DNA from: Typhlomys cinereus | Lineage: Eukaryota > Chordata > Mammalia > Rodentia > Platacanthomyidae | NCBI GenBank assembly: GCA_023101885.1 | Contig: JALPQD010000625.1 | Span: forward strand, 296,549-360,548 | Direction of reading: 5' to 3' | Length of the DNA: 64,000 nucleotides | In this document: piece by piece, positions 1 to 12,304 of the stretch | Layout: each line of letters starts with the position of its first letter | Numbering within the stretch: the stretch's first letter is position 1 | Notes under the pieces: generated by a model | Databases searched by the model: none | Told to the model about the DNA's origin: nothing | Seen by the model: the letters and a program-made list of their open reading frames with translations, nothing else | Translations under genes and position numbers: made by a program

Positions 1-1690
1 ATATCAGATATCTTATTCTCACACAGCAATGCCCCACTTCTCTGGTGCCAAATTCTCTCAAAGACACTTTACGTTCTGTTACCAGATGATCTTAATGTTA
101 TAGCTATACCCCACTTCTAGATACCAATTTCTGCATCAGTTGCTCTTTTTATTTCTGATTTCTGTGAGACAAAATTCAAACTCTGTGCTCAAATAAGAGT
201 TTACAGAGAAATTATTGTAGAGACCTAAAGACTTGCATAGGAGTGCCATGGTTTTTCTAAGTTCTTGTTGGCATATAAGGTACAGAGATGCTCACAGATT
301 TGAATGATATATATTAGCATGAAACTAAGTTTTCCAATGTGTTAAAGCCCTTGGGTGTGGATATGGAGGTATTTAAAAGAGGGAAGACATATGAAGAGTC
401 TACAATGGTAAACTGCAAACCAATAGGACATTCAAACCACAGTTCCAATGGAATAAAAACAACTGGCAAAATCCAACTTCAGTATTTTTGAGCCTCTAAA
501 ATATTTTAAGCCTGAGCAATAATTTAAGAGATGAATGATCAAAAGTACAAGTGAAAGTGATTAAGTTTCTCCTAGGAATAGAAAGTTGACCCCAAGACTC
601 TGTCCTGCAAGCAAACACACTGGAAGTACTTTTCAGCATCCAAATGTGACTGGGGGTGCAGTGGTGGCCACAGTGCAAACTCTGAGCCTGTTAGACCAAA
701 TGAGCTATCTTCAGGGCTGAGTGAGTTGACAAGTAAATAGACCCACCATACCTGGCCTCTGGGGAAGGCCAAGCAAAAAAAACCAGTCCCACCAAGACTA
801 TTGGAAATGAGAAAATTTGCAGTGGTCATTTGAGCAATTTTCCATGGAAATGGCTGGATTCTACAGGATTTGGTAAGGGAGTGTCTTCTATCCATGCCTG
901 TATCCTCAATATCAAACTTTTAACAAAAGAGTTAATGAAATATTGAGAATGTTCTCTGTGGTATTTCAAATCTTTGTGTTTATTTTCCCCTTTCTATATT
1001 TTATACTATTTGCTGGAATCTGGTATCAAAATATTTGCAATGAAGTATAATCCCCACATAAAAAGCTACGCGTATTTAATGGATATAAGACAATAAGTCT
1101 GTAATTCACCTTTGAAATGTCATAAGTTACCAAGACCATAGACTTGTCCAATACTTCCCAATATCCACTCTAACCTACTACGCCTGTTTTAGATGATCAT
1201 TTACATTTATGTTTCTGTAATAAACACTTAACATAATATATAAATATCTGGTATTTTTATTCACTTTTATGGTCACACAGATACTATCTACATGACCTAG
1301 AACAAAACAGTTGCTAATATCTGCACCTAAAAACTTAGATTGTTAACCTAGTAACAGCAACAAAGTAGGCACCAACAGACATATATACTATGTTATGACA
1401 ATTCTAACACTTCAGATCAAAACGCATAGTTCTTCAACTTCCAAAAACCTGGATATATTTGTCTTCAATGTGCTCTGTCTGAATGACTATGATGCATAAC
1501 TCCAAGTGCCTGGATCACACACACAAACACAGTGTTCTCTGTGTTGACAACGTTTCAACAACGGGCTATTGCTCCCTCTTTAAGCCTAAATATTTTCTTG
1601 TACTGCTTTCATTTCCATAGAGGTGGTTTCAGGGTCTTTTGTAAACATGAGAAGCCCACATAACTATCCCCTCTATCAGCACAGCTGCCT
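1..1690. other. 5' flank of IGKV cassette copy 1
   Basis: I see no gene here. From about 1060 the sequence aligns by eye with the flanks of the two other IGKV2-like genes (about 29530-30140 and 54720-55340). Shared phrases include GTGTATTTAATGGA-like and GAAGCCCACATAACT words, and a pyrimidine-rich stretch before the octamer. This marks the left part of the duplicated cassette. The first 1 kb is AT-rich and unassigned. Confidence 0.6.
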
Positions 1691-1700
1691 CCACCAGGGT

Positions 1701-1752
1701 ATTTGCATACTACTCCCTGGGGAGGCCCTTCTTCTCCTAGTCTGAGATAAAA
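1701..1752 (+). promoter_or_regulatory. V-kappa promoter: octamer and TATA-like box
   Basis: ATTTGCAT lies at 1701-1708, about 100 bp before the leader ATG, which is the usual place for the Oct-1/Oct-2 site of kappa V promoters. An AT-rich TATA-like element (GATAAAA) follows at about 1746-1752. The same pair recurs at the paralogues at 30148 and 55349. Confidence 0.85.
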
Positions 1753-1806
1753 GCTCAGCTGTGTCCTTGCCCTGACCCATCCCTGACCTCAGTCAACTTT
1801 CTCAAA

Positions 1807-2555
1807 ATGAAGTTCCCTGTCCAGCTCCTGGGACTCATAATGCTCTGGATTCCTGGTAAGGAGAGAGGGACATGAGAAATGAGAAATGAGAGGGTGGGTG
1901 AAATCTGTACCCAAGGCTGCCAGGTGTGTTGGACATGTGAGTGAGCTGGCTAGAGTCCTCCAGGAAGGGCACATGAGCTTTAGTTCTGTGGGTGAAAGAT
2001 CCCAGATGGGACAGGACCTGTGATCCTGTGAAGACTGACACTCATGGAATGGGACAATGTAAGTTAGGTCTAAATTTCATTTTGAGCAATCAGTATACCA
2101 GTTTTATACAAATGTTTGCTTATGAACAAAAATGATATACACAACAATATAAATCTTACTTCGAATAAATAATCTAAACGAAGCATTAATGCCTACTCAT
2201 GAAGCTTATACCTGACTTTGAACTTGTTTCTTCTAATTTCAGGTTCCACTAGTGATATTGTGATGACTCAGTCTCCAGACTCCCTGTCTGTCACCCCTGG
2301 AAAGTCAGCCTCCATCTCTTGCAGGTCTAGTAAGAGCCTCCTACACAGTAATGGAAACACATATTTGAATTGGTACCTGCAGAGGCCAGGGCAGTCTCCA
2401 AAGCTCCTGATCTATGAGGTTTCTAAGCGGTTATCTGGGGTCCCAGACAGATTTAGTGGCAGTGGGGCACAGACAGATTTCACACTCAAAATCAGCAGGG
2501 TGGAGCCTGAGGATCTGGGAGTTTACTACTGCATGCAAACTATAGAGTATCTTCC
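1807..2555 (+). CDS. Immunoglobulin kappa variable gene, IGKV2-like, apparently functional
   Basis: This is a germline V segment that joins a J-kappa segment to encode the variable domain of a kappa light chain. Leader exon 1 is 1807-1855 (49 nt, starting MKFPVQLLG), with a GTAAG donor at 1856. Exon 2 is 2243-2555 after a pyrimidine tract and AG at 2241-2242. The mature domain starts at 2254 with DIVMTQSP. All key residues are present: Cys23 (SISCRSS), Trp41 (LNWYLQ), FSGSG in framework 3, and Cys104 (YYCMQ). The long CDR1 ([11 protein letters not shown]) and the KISRVEPED stretch are hallmarks of subgroup IGKV2. I see no stop, frameshift or splice defect. The RSS directly follows. The ORF start at 2218 lies in the intron and is not the gene start. 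It is the first gene of cassette copy 1; the closest relative in the window is the gene at 30254. Confidence 0.93.
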
Positions 2556-2583
2556 CACAGTGATACAGACACCAACAAAAACC
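2556..2583 (+). other. Recombination signal sequence, 12-bp spacer (12-RSS)
   Basis: The heptamer CACAGTG is at 2556-2562, the 12-bp spacer at 2563-2574 and the nonamer ACAAAAACC at 2575-2583. The heptamer is canonical and the nonamer is within one base of the consensus ACAAAAACC used by kappa V segments. RAG1/2 would cut at 2555/2556. Confidence 0.93.
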
Positions 2584-4199
2584 TCCCTGCTTGGGCAGTC
2601 CAGGTGCCAAATGTGCTGCTTGTATGGGGAAGAGCACAGCACCCTCTGCATCTGTGTGAGAGGGAGATGCTGGGAACTCAGGGTAACTGGCTGCAGCTGA
2701 AGGCTCTGGACCATCAGTGTCTTGGTTGCATGAGAAAAGCCACAATGTTCTCATCCTGCCCATAGCCACAGCTTTGCTATTGCATCTGAAACAAGAGCCA
2801 CCAGCAGCTGCAGAGGTGATGATGTTGGAGGAAGACACATTCTTACCCATCATGCCTTGTCTGCCTTCATCATTCAATGAGCATTAATGTATCAGGTAAG
2901 TAATACATGTGCTCTTGTTATGTTGACTGTTTACTATTATCTAATCAACTTCATTTTCCTGTTTTTTAGTTTTTTTCCTAAGTTTACTTAATGTAGGTCA
3001 CATGGATCCTGCTCCTTGTACTTTCTTTTTCTACAAAATACGTTTTCAGTGAAACTTTCAGAACATGTGTTTTCACTGATGTAGTGTGTCTTTCATGGAG
3101 CACAGATGTCTACTTTTGTTTTCCATTCTGTTTATAATGTTGTATGAACTTACCTACTTATTTTGAGAGAGAGAAAGAGAGTGAAGGGGTGCACACATGC
3201 TTGGAAGGGATAGGGATAGAGATGCAGGTCCAAGGGCAACGTTCCTTCTTCCATGTGGACTTCCAGAGGTCAAAATCAGTTAGTCATGTTTGTAAGCCTA
3301 TGCTTTATCCAGAGCTGTCTCAGAGGCCACTCCACTGTCTTTTTAAAATTAAGAATGTTCCTTTTGTGCAGACATAATGAGTGATTGTCCTTACCTTCCT
3401 TCCTTCCCCATTCTTTGCTTCTCCCTTCTTCTCCCATCCACCCCAGTGTCTCCCTCACTTCCTGTCTGCATGTGTGGGGCACAGGGTTTGCTTTAAGTTG
3501 TCTGCTCTGGTAGGGTCTCAGACCTCTCTCTACAGCAGTTTATGTTGCCCTGTCTTTTGTAGACCCACAGATAGGGACCCTCCCCTTCACCAGTCTAGGC
3601 TTTTTAACTGAAAGATTAATCCATTTGTAATTACAGCTGTCAATAGGTGAGAACATAATCTTGTCAATCTATTATTTTCTGCTTATATTGCATAGATTTA
3701 ACCTCTTTGAACTCTTACTATATGTCTTTGTGATCTAGTGGCTTTCTGTATTGGTAGGATTCGATTTTCTTTCTTTTCTACTGAGGTTTTGCAATCAAAT
3801 ATTTTCAGAATGGACTATCTTTATTTTGCTCATGGTAGATTACCAGAAATGTTTCTTGAAATGTTGGTGTTGTAATAAGTTTTATAAATGTATTTATTTT
3901 CATTATTTATGAACATGCTGTATTTTTTCCTTCATATCAGAAATATGTGTTTCCTGAGAATCATGTTTTTGATTGCTAGGATATTTTTTTTTACTTATTT
4001 TGGAAAAAGCTTTGAGTAAATTATCAATTTTCTCTTTGACTATTTACTTTTGCTGATGCTTTTCTAATAGCCTAAGAGGACTCCCGTACATATGATTTAA
4101 CACTTTTCTCTCATTTTCAAGTGTGTTCTTTCCTTGAGTTTTAATTATTTAAGTAAAATAAGCCTTTGACAAGGCCGTTTGGCATAGAATCCATTTGGG
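2584..4199. other. Intergenic spacer of cassette copy 1, with an old SINE-like repeat
   Basis: About 300 bp after the RSS is nearly identical in the three IGKV2 copies. At about 3150-3370 lies a repeat with a GAGAGA-rich start and a GGCAAC...CTTCC...TGGACTTCC core. It recurs at about 31640-31850 and 58545-58780, so it predates the triplication. It looks like a decayed tRNA-type SINE, but I cannot name the family. The rest is AT-rich with no gene seen. Confidence 0.5.
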
Positions 4200-4400
4200 A
4201 ATCTTTGGGCTTCCGGGACCTTGATGTGCTCAGCACTGGAGAAGAGCAAGGATGTGAGGCGTCGCTGTTCTGACAACAGCAGCTATGTCTAAGGGCTGCG
4301 TTAAACTTGGCGCTGCTAGACCCAGTTTCTGGAGAAGCATATTGAGGTCTCTATGTCAGCGTTTCCCCCGTGGGCAGCAGAGGAGACATGACACGCTCAG
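4200..4400 (+). pseudogene. psiA of copy 1: only the 5' flank of the V gene remains
   Basis: The stretch from the AGGATGTGAGG words at about 4250 to GCAGAGGAGACATGACA at about 4393 aligns with the promoter flank of the psiA pseudogenes at 32740-32945 and 59640-59800. In those copies the octamer, leader and V exon follow within about 200 bp. Here homology stops at about 4400 and resumes only at about 5668, in sequence that lies past the V exon of the other copies. The leader, V exon and RSS of this copy are therefore missing and replaced by unrelated DNA. The identification rests on the flanks alone. Confidence 0.6.
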
Positions 4401-5667
4401 AGCCTCTTCTATGGCCCTGATCCTCTGGTTCCTGGCTGGAGACATTGCAAGGCACCAAGGCTGGCTTCCTTCCCCAAGGGGATTCTGTCTCCTGAGCGGC
4501 CAACCCAGTCCTGCAAGCTGCTCTCCTGGAAGCGCCGGTGGGGACCAGGGCAGCCCCTTCGGCAGCCTGTTGTGCATCTTCAGCATGGTCAACAGCCTGT
4601 TCTACTGCGATGGCTCCAAGGTGTAAGTCTCCTGGGACTGTCTCTGCAGCTGCTCTTGATCCACTTCAAATGCAACCTCCAGCCCGGGATGAACTTCTGC
4701 ATTCTCAGCTCCTGCGGGGTCCTGCGGCCTTATGACTATGCCCCCAACAGCCAGGGGAAACTGGCGTCTCTTTGACACTCAGCGAGCGTTTCAGGGTTCT
4801 TTCTCCCTGGCTATGGGCCTCTCCGGAGAGAAAACCTTCTCACCCTGTCCTGGAGCAGAACTGAGGACTTGTCTCCTTATTAGTCTCTTGTGCAGCAGGG
4901 TGGCCGGCTTCAAAGTCTACAGCAGCTTTAAAAAATAAATAAGCCAATGAAGTTATTGGGTAAGAAAACTGACATGGACGAGTGAAAAGCTAAGAGGCCT
5001 GGTTGTCCTCCAGAGCAGCCTTCTGATTTCTGTTCTTTGTTTTTTTGTTTTCTAGAAAAGCTGGATAATCTGAAATTTTAATAGGAAATCTCCAGTTTTG
5101 TCCTGCTTACTTTAATTTTAAAGTTTCTGTCTTGGTGCCATGTGTCTGAGCCTTTGATATGGTTCTTGTCATTTCTTTGTTCGGGAACAGATTCACAAGT
5201 ACATTGTAAAAAAATTCAATTTCCATTTTTAGGTTTTTAAAACAAAGTAGTCTGTTTCCAAAAGACTTTTATACAGACTTTTGGTTAACCTACCCCATCA
5301 TATTCTCTTTTTCTTGTTTTATTAAGGCAGCTTCATGCTCTCCGAGTATTAATAGGACTCAGGAGGGCTGTTTATTTTTAATCTTACTGTGAACTAACAA
5401 GGCAGATATTCTTTAATATTGGACATTTTTAATTCCTTCCTGAGGGAAAAATTATGTCACCATTGTTGACATACTCTTCTACAGAAAGACAATCAGAGAA
5501 GCTACCTACCCCCATGCTTTGTGGGTAAGATATTCTCTGGATATTCTAAGTACTGCTTCTAGTGGGATTCCATATTCTTCAAAATGTGAGCTAGAGCATC
5601 GAAGAAATTTTTACCTAGAAAAGAATCTGTGTGATAAGAAAAAAAATCACATGAAATAAATTGCATT
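4401..5667. other. Unidentified insert replacing the psiA V exon
   Basis: This 1.27-kb block has no counterpart in the other two cassettes. Its first half (about 4400-4930) is GC-rich and looks like decayed coding sequence. One frame reads through a hydrophobic run near 4411-4440 and ends at 4624; another continues to 4773. The second half is AT-rich, like a 3' UTR, and ends near GAAATAAA at about 5656. No intron or clear poly(A) tail is seen. A retropseudogene is the likeliest explanation, but I do not recognise the parent gene. Because V-gene DNA is missing at the site, a deletion must have accompanied or preceded the insertion. Confidence 0.4.
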
Positions 5668-6063
5668 GCCCCTGCTTTAGAAACATTTCTCAGATGCAGC
5701 AAGTCTTGAGGTGTTTGAGTGTTTGTTAATTTTGACAACTTTGTGTAGTTTTATGTCTCCCTTTGCTGGTAGGTATACAGGACCAAAAAGGAGTTGTTTA
5801 GGGAAATGTAAATTGTTCCAGGTTTTTCAAATTCCATCTAAAAATAAATTTAACTATTAATGCTAACAAATGTTTGAAAGAAAAATAGTTTTCTTTTCAA
5901 GGGTTTTCAAGGCTGTGATAAATTTTTTCTTATTGAATTCTTTGAAATAATCTCATATTATTAAGAATTTTCAAAAGAATTTCCAGGTAAATGTCAATCG
6001 GTTTTCACTACCAGAGTTCACACACCTTATAATCACATATATCAAAGCCAATATATTAAATGG
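5668..6063. other. psiA downstream flank, copy 1
   Basis: The stretch starting TTGCCCCTGCTTTAGAAAC aligns with about 60548-60950 (copy 3) and about 33600-33990 (copy 2). It is non-coding and serves to place the SINE and LINE-1 insertions that follow. Confidence 0.6.
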
Positions 6064-6071
6064 TATAATAT

Positions 6072-6366
6072 GGGCTGGAGAGGTGGCTCAGGGGTTAAGC
6101 CTCCGTCTTGCAGGCGAAGGGTCCTGAGTTCGGTTCCCAGATCCCGCGTATAGACGCCAGGCGGAAGCCGGGACGGCCTGCGCTTCTGCTCCTGGTAGGG
6201 CGGAGCCTGTGAATCCCGGGGCAGAAGGAGGTGGAGGCGTCCATGGTGGTTCGCGAATTCGTCCGTGGTTCTACACACACGCACACATACACACACACAC
6301 GCGCACATACACACGCACACATACACACGCACATGCGCACAGTTGAATAAATAATAATAATAAAAG
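6072..6366 (+). mobile_element. B2-superfamily SINE, full length, with target-site duplication
   Basis: The element starts GGGCTGGAGAGGTGGCTCAG, a tRNA-derived head of the B2 type with box-A-like (GTGGCTCAGGGGTTAAG) and box-B-like (GAGTTCGGTTCCC) pol III motifs. A GC-rich body, a (CA)n tract and an AATAATAATAA tail follow. The direct repeat TATAATAT flanks it at 6064-6071 and 6367-6374. The matching site in cassette copy 3 (about 60945-60960) is uninterrupted, so the insertion is younger than the duplication. The body is not the mouse B2 body. Related copies lie at 15645 and 55900. Confidence 0.88.
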
Positions 6367-7333
6367 TATAATATATAATTGAACTTACCACATTTTTCCA
6401 TGTGCGTCTTCCTCAAATCAGACCATCAATAATTTAAAATTTTGATTGTGGGCCCCCCACACCGGAGCCTCCTGGCCAGGAGCACCTGTACAGCAGCCAC
6501 CGGCTGTGCCCCCGGCACCCTGCCCCCCTCAGTGCCAAACTGGGCCATCCTCCCAGGTGAGTGAGCAAGCAAAAGAGCCCCTCCAGGCCCAGCCCAATCC
6601 CCCACCCCGGAGCTGCGGGCCAGCAGCACCTGCACCGCGGCCGCTGGCTTAGGCCTGGGGGCCCCGCCCCGGACCAAAGCCTCTTGCGCCTTCCCGCCCC
6701 CACACGCCTCCGCCCCCACCACCCCAGGTCGCAGGTGAAGAATTCTGCCATCAACATCAGACCCTCTGCCTCTCTGGCCCACCGGGGACCTACACACGTG
6801 GTCCATAGAAGACACACTGCTACTCAGAATTCAATAGAGTCCAAAGGAAAAGCAAGCAAAACTCTAAGGAACAAAGGGAACACAGGCCATACATCTGAAC
6901 TCCACTACAATCATTATATCACGTGGGTGAGTTTCTTCTCATCCAGCCCAAAGATAAGTAAACTTTTTCTTTTCACCTTACTGATCCTTTAAAGTATCAA
7001 TGCTGTAGATCAACTTCCTCATACAGCCACCCCAAAAACATACAACTCCAGGGAGTACACCACTCACCCCCAAATTTCACCAAGACACTAAATCGTAAAA
7101 GTGCACTACCAAACTAATATTCACCCCCCGGTTACTTAACTGACATACTAACAGCCTAGTAGCCTCATCTAGGATATAACAATAACAATACACAAACATA
7201 CCCAATCCAAGGCAAGCACTAGTAATAACTGGCAAGTGTAACAATACCAACTACATTGGTTCAGTGAAAAACACACAGAAACTGAAAGGTCCTAAAAAAC
7301 AAAACAACACTGCCCAAGTCAAAGTGCAGATCC

Positions 7334-8377
7334 ATGAGAAACAAAACCCAAGAAGACCAATCTCCCACTGAAAGAATCAATCCCATAACAATGGATTCCG
7401 ACCAGAACAAATTCACAGAAAATAGCCATGAAAGCCAGACCCAACATAACAACTTTCAGAGTATGATCATTACCATGATTAATACTATGAAAGAGGAAGT
7501 CCGAGAAGAGTTAAACAGCCGTATCAACCACTTTTGAACAGGAACACAACAGGCACCTAGAGGAGTTGAGAAAAACAGTTCAAGAAACAAAAATAGGTAT
7601 AGAGCAGTTAAAACAGTCTCAGGCAGAGTTTAAAATTGAACTAAAAGACAAGTTATCTTCAACCCAAAACTCAACAGAGAGTCTTATCAGCAGAACAAAT
7701 GAGGCAGAAAATAGAATTTCAGATCTTGAAGACAAAGTGGGAAAATTAACCAGCTCAATGGAAGAGATTGTTAAAGCCAAAAAGATACTGGAGAAGAACA
7801 TTCAAGAGATATGGGACAACCTGAAGAAGCCTAACATGGGCATTCATGGAATACCAGAACAAGATTCCCAAAATACCACACCTGAGGAAATATTTCAATT
7901 CATCATAAATGAAAACTTCCCCTAACTAAAGAATGAGAGGCCTATCCAAATACAAGAGGCACTTCGCACTCCAAACAGATATGACCAAAATAGAAAATCC
8001 CCACGGCAAAAATAATATTCAAAACACTCCACATTCAAGACAAAGAAAAGGTGCTGAGAGCTTCAAGAGAAAAAAAGCAAGTCACTTTTAAAGGTAAACC
8101 TATAAGAATAACAAATGACTACTCAATGGAAACAGTAAAAGCAAGAAGAGCTTGGAGAGACATACTTCAAGTATTAAATGAGCAAAAATGCCAACCCAGA
8201 CTGATATGCCCGGCAAAACTATCTGTCATGATTGAGGGAGAAAGAAAAGTTTTCCAGCACAAAGACAACTTGAAGGGATACATGTCTACCAAGCCGGGCC
8301 TTCAAAAAATGCTAGAAATGATACTCAAGCTTGAAGAAAAGAACAAGCATATCCAGGACGACAGAAGGGAAGTATAA
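7334..8377 (+). pseudogene. LINE-1 ORF1 (RNA-binding chaperone), broken
   Basis: ORF1p is a trimeric RNA-binding protein of the L1 ribonucleoprotein. The reading frame is in pieces at 7334-7537, 7566-7925 and 8051-8377. The middle piece has the heptad-like coiled-coil part (EAENRISDLEDKVGKL). The last piece carries the RRM/C-terminal part (KARRAWRDILQVLNEQ and CQPRLICPAKLS). A frameshift near 7540 and a stop at 7925 separate the pieces, so no full ORF1p can be made. Confidence 0.85.
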
Positions 8378-8433
8378 TACCACCGAAACATAAATATCAA
8401 ACAACATGTTTATAAAATCTGCTAAACATAAAA

Positions 8434-11400
8434 ATGTCCAGAATTAAAAATAATTTCTCCATTTTAACATTAAATGTCAACGGCATTAACTCACCGATTA
8501 AGAGACACAGATTACAAACTTGGATTAAAAACCACAATCCAACAATCTGCTGTCTTCAGGAAACTCATCTCACCACAAAAGATAGGCACATCCTAAGAAT
8601 GAAAGGCTGGTCCAAAATCTTGCAAGCTAATGGAACCAGGAAACAGGCAGGGGTAGCAATTATGCTTTCAGACAAAGTGGACTTCAAACCAAAGAAAATC
8701 ATAAGAGACACAGATGGATACTACATTTTAGTCACAGGTACAATTCTCCAGGAAGACTTCACAATACTGAAGATATATGCACCCAATACAGGCCCCTCAA
8801 CATTCATTAAGAAAACCCTACAGCATCTAAAGCAAGAAATCAACCCCCAAACGATAATTCTTGGGGACTTCAACACCGCCATCTCAACATGGGATAGATC
8901 AACTGGTCAAAAGCTTAACAAAGACACTTTGGAACTTAATCAAACCCTTAAAGAAATGGACCTTACAGATCTCTATCAAATTTTTCACCCATGCACCAAA
9001 GAATACATATTTTTCTCAGCAGCACATGGAACTTTCTCCAAAATAGATCACATATTGGGTCACAAAATGAATCTACACATATACAAAAAAGTTGAAATTC
9101 TAACCTGTGCCCTATCAGACCACCACGGCCTAAAGCTGGACACCCAAAACACAACAAACAAGAGAAAATATACTAACTCCTGGAAACTTAACAATATGAT
9201 GCTGAATGGGAACTGGATTCAGGAAGAAATTGAAAAGGAAATTCAAGATTTCCAGAAAGTGAATGATAATAAAAATACAACTTACCAAAATCTCTGGGAC
9301 ACAAGGAAAGCTTTCCTAAGAGGTGTTCATAGCTCTTAATGCCCACATCCAAAAAATGGAAACATTAGAAATAAATAACTTAACGATACAGCTTAAGGAT
9401 TTAGAGAAACTTGAGCAATCTAATCCCAAAAGTAGTAGAAGAGAGGAGATTAGAAAAATAAAGGGAGAACTATCTGAAATCGAGACTAAGAAAACGATAG
9501 AAAAAATCAACCAGTCAAAAAGCTGGTTCTTTGAAAAAATCAATAAGATTGATACACCCCTAGCTAAACTAACCAAAAGCAAGAGAGAGAAAACCCAAAT
9601 TAACAAAATTAGAAATGAACATGGAGTTATCACTACGGATACCCAAGAAATCCAGAGAATTATAACATCATATTTCAAAAACTTGTACTCTGTGAAGTTT
9701 GACAACACAAAAAAGATGGATGAATTTCTAAGTAAACACAACCTACCTAAATTGAATCAGGAAGTTGTGAATTATTTAAATAGTCCTATAACATATTAGG
9801 AAATTGAAGAAGTAATCTCGAATCTTCCCACCAAAAAATGCCCTGGACCAGATGGATTCAGCACAGAATTCTACCAGACATTTAAGGAGTTAATAACACC
9901 AATACTCCTTAAACTGTTCCATCAAATAGCAAAGGAAGGAATACTACCAAATTCCTTCTGTGAAGCTAATATCATCTTAATCCCAAAACCTAATAAAGAT
10001 TCACTTAAAAAAGAAAACTATAGGCTGATCTCTCTGATGAACACAGACGCAAAGATTCTCAACAAAGTCTTAGCAAATCAGATTAAAAAACATATCAAAA
10101 AGATCATTCACAGGGACGAAGTAGGCTTCATCTCCGGCATACAAGGTTGGTTCAACATACGAAAATCAATAAATGTAATTCATCATGTAAACCAGTACAA
10201 AGTCCAAGACCACATGATACTCTCGATAGATGCAGAAAAATCCTTTGACAAGATCCAACAGCCTTTTATGATCAAAATGCTAGAGACAGTAGGAATGGAA
10301 GGAATCTTTATCAATATAATAAAAGCTGTATACAACAAGCCCAAACCAAGGATTATGCTCAATGGGGAACAATTGGAAGCATTCCCACTTCGATCAGGAA
10401 CTAGACAAGGCTGTCCTCTCTCACCACTTCTATTCAATATTGTACTTGAAGTGTTAGCTGAAGCCATAAGACAAGAAAGGGACATAAGAGGGATTCAAAT
10501 CAGCAAGGAAGAAGTCAAGCTATCCCTATTTGAAGATGACATGATCTTATACCCAAGGGATCCCAAAAACTCCACCAGGAAGCTCCTGGAACTAATTGAG
10601 AAGTTCATCAGGGTGGCGGGATACAAAATAAATGTGCAAAAATCAGAGGCCTTCCTATATGCCCAGAATGAAAGAAGTGAAAAAGCCTTGAGAGAAACAA
10701 TCCCATTTACTATAGCCCCTAAAACAATGAAATACCTTGGTATAAACCTAACCAAGGAGGTAAAAGACCTTTACAATGAAAACTTTAAAACCCTGAAGAA
10801 AGAAATTGCAGAATACACCAGAAGGTGGAAAGACCTCCCATGTTCCTGGATTGGCAGAATCAACATTGTAAAAATGACCATCCTACCAAAGGCAATATAC
10901 AAATTCAATGCTATACCAATTAAAATCCCAAAGCAATTCTTTAAAGAAGTTGACCAAATAATCTCAAAATTCATATGGAGGCACAAAAGACCCAGGATAG
11001 CAAAGACAATCCTGAGTAACAAAAACACTGCTGGAGGTATTACCATACCAAACCTTAGTCTATACTACAAATCCATAGTTATAAAAACAGGCTGGTACTG
11101 GCTCCAAAATAGACACACAGATCAATGGATAAGGGTTGAAGACCCTGATATCAGCCCACAAAAATACAGCCATTTGATCTTTGACAAAGACGCCCAAAGA
11201 ATCCAATGGAAAAAGAACAGCATCTTCAACAAATGGTGCTGGCAAAACTGAATCTCCACATGCAGAAAATTAAAGCTGGTCCTGTACTTGTCACCATGTA
11301 CAAGACGTAATTCCAAATGAATCAAGGACCTTGATATAAGGGCAGAGACTATAAAAACCATAGTTGAAAGGATAGAGAACTCCCTCGAGCTGATTGGGCT

Positions 11401-12304
11401 AGGCCAACATTTCCTAAGCAGATATCCAATGGCACAGTCACTGCTACCAACTCTCAACAGTTGGGATCTTGTGAAATTAACAGCTTCTGTTCAGATAAAG
11501 AGATTGTAACATGACCTCAAAGGCAACCCACAGAATGGGAGAAAATCTTCACTATCCACATATCTGATAGAGCTCTACTGTCCAGAGTGCACAAAAACTT
11601 AGAAAACTAAACTCCAAGGAAAACAATGTCCCAATTAAAAAATGGGCCCTGGATCTTAAAAGAAATTTTACCAGGGATGACATTAAAATGTCTAACAAAT
11701 ATCTTTAAAAATTCTCCACTTCCTTAGCCATCAGGGAAATGCAAATCAAAACTTCCCTGAGATATCATCTCACCCCGGTCAGGATGGCAAAAATTCACAA
11801 TACGAACAACAACAAATGCTCGGAGGATGTGGAGAGAGGGGAACTCTCCTACATTGCTGGTGGAAATGCAGGCTCACACAGCCACCTTGGCGAACCGTCT
11901 GGAGAGTCTTAAAGAATTTAAAGATTGAAATGCCATATGACCCTGCTATCCCACTTTTGGGAATAACCCCCCATACAGCAGAGGTTCACCTCGATAGCAC
12001 AAGCACGACCATGTTCATAGCAGCACTGTTTACAATAGCAAAGTCATGGAATCAACCCAAATGTCCAACAGTTGATGAGTGGATAAGGAAACTGTGGTAC
12101 ATCTATACAATGGAGTACTACTCAGCCATCAAAAATGATGAATTACTGGAAATTGCTGGGAAATGGATGTCATTAGAAACAATTATATTAAGTGAAGTAT
12201 CCCAAACCCAGAAAATTAAGCGCCGTATGTACTCCTTAATTGGTGGCTCCTCGTACCAAACTCACCCAGCCCACATTGAGACACACAAAGGTAAACCTAT
12301 GTAA
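8434..12304 (+). pseudogene. LINE-1 ORF2 (endonuclease-reverse transcriptase), broken
   Basis: The piece 8434-9339 is the apurinic-type endonuclease. It has LNVNGINS, the QETHL catalytic Glu motif, GDFN, and SDHHG near its end. A frameshift at about 9330 moves the reading frame, which runs 9323-9799 to a stop. The same frame then continues through the reverse transcriptase (10037-11251): [12 protein letters not shown] is intact, but the usual FADD catalytic motif reads FEDD at 10529-10540 (Ala to Glu). A stop at 11251 and further damage precede the Cys-rich C-terminal part, readable from 11816 to 12304 (AIPLLGI and YYSAIKN). The element is dead. Confidence 0.93.

Noticed and set aside
2431..2877. 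Minus-strand open frame of 148 codons opposite the IGKV2 gene, with similar ones at 30966-31244 and 56308-56865
   Set aside because: They are antisense shadows of the conserved V exon and its flank. They recur because the DNA is duplicated and show no domain, start context or splice logic.
6072..6150. tRNA gene in the SINE head (also 55900)
   Set aside because: Box A and box B-like words are present, but no cloverleaf with an anticodon arm closes and the sequence continues into a SINE body.
6042..6416. Frames with VCVCVC or THTHTH runs (also at 15614, 32720, 50942, 55969)
   Set aside because: They are translations of (CA)n tracts and SINE bodies, not proteins.
6426..6992. Several overlapping frames on both strands
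   Set aside because: They lie in the GC-rich 5' region of the LINE-1; base composition alone gives open frames there.
8051..12304. LINE-1 considered as an active autonomous element
   Set aside because: ORF1 and ORF2 contain frameshifts and stops, and the reverse transcriptase box is altered.
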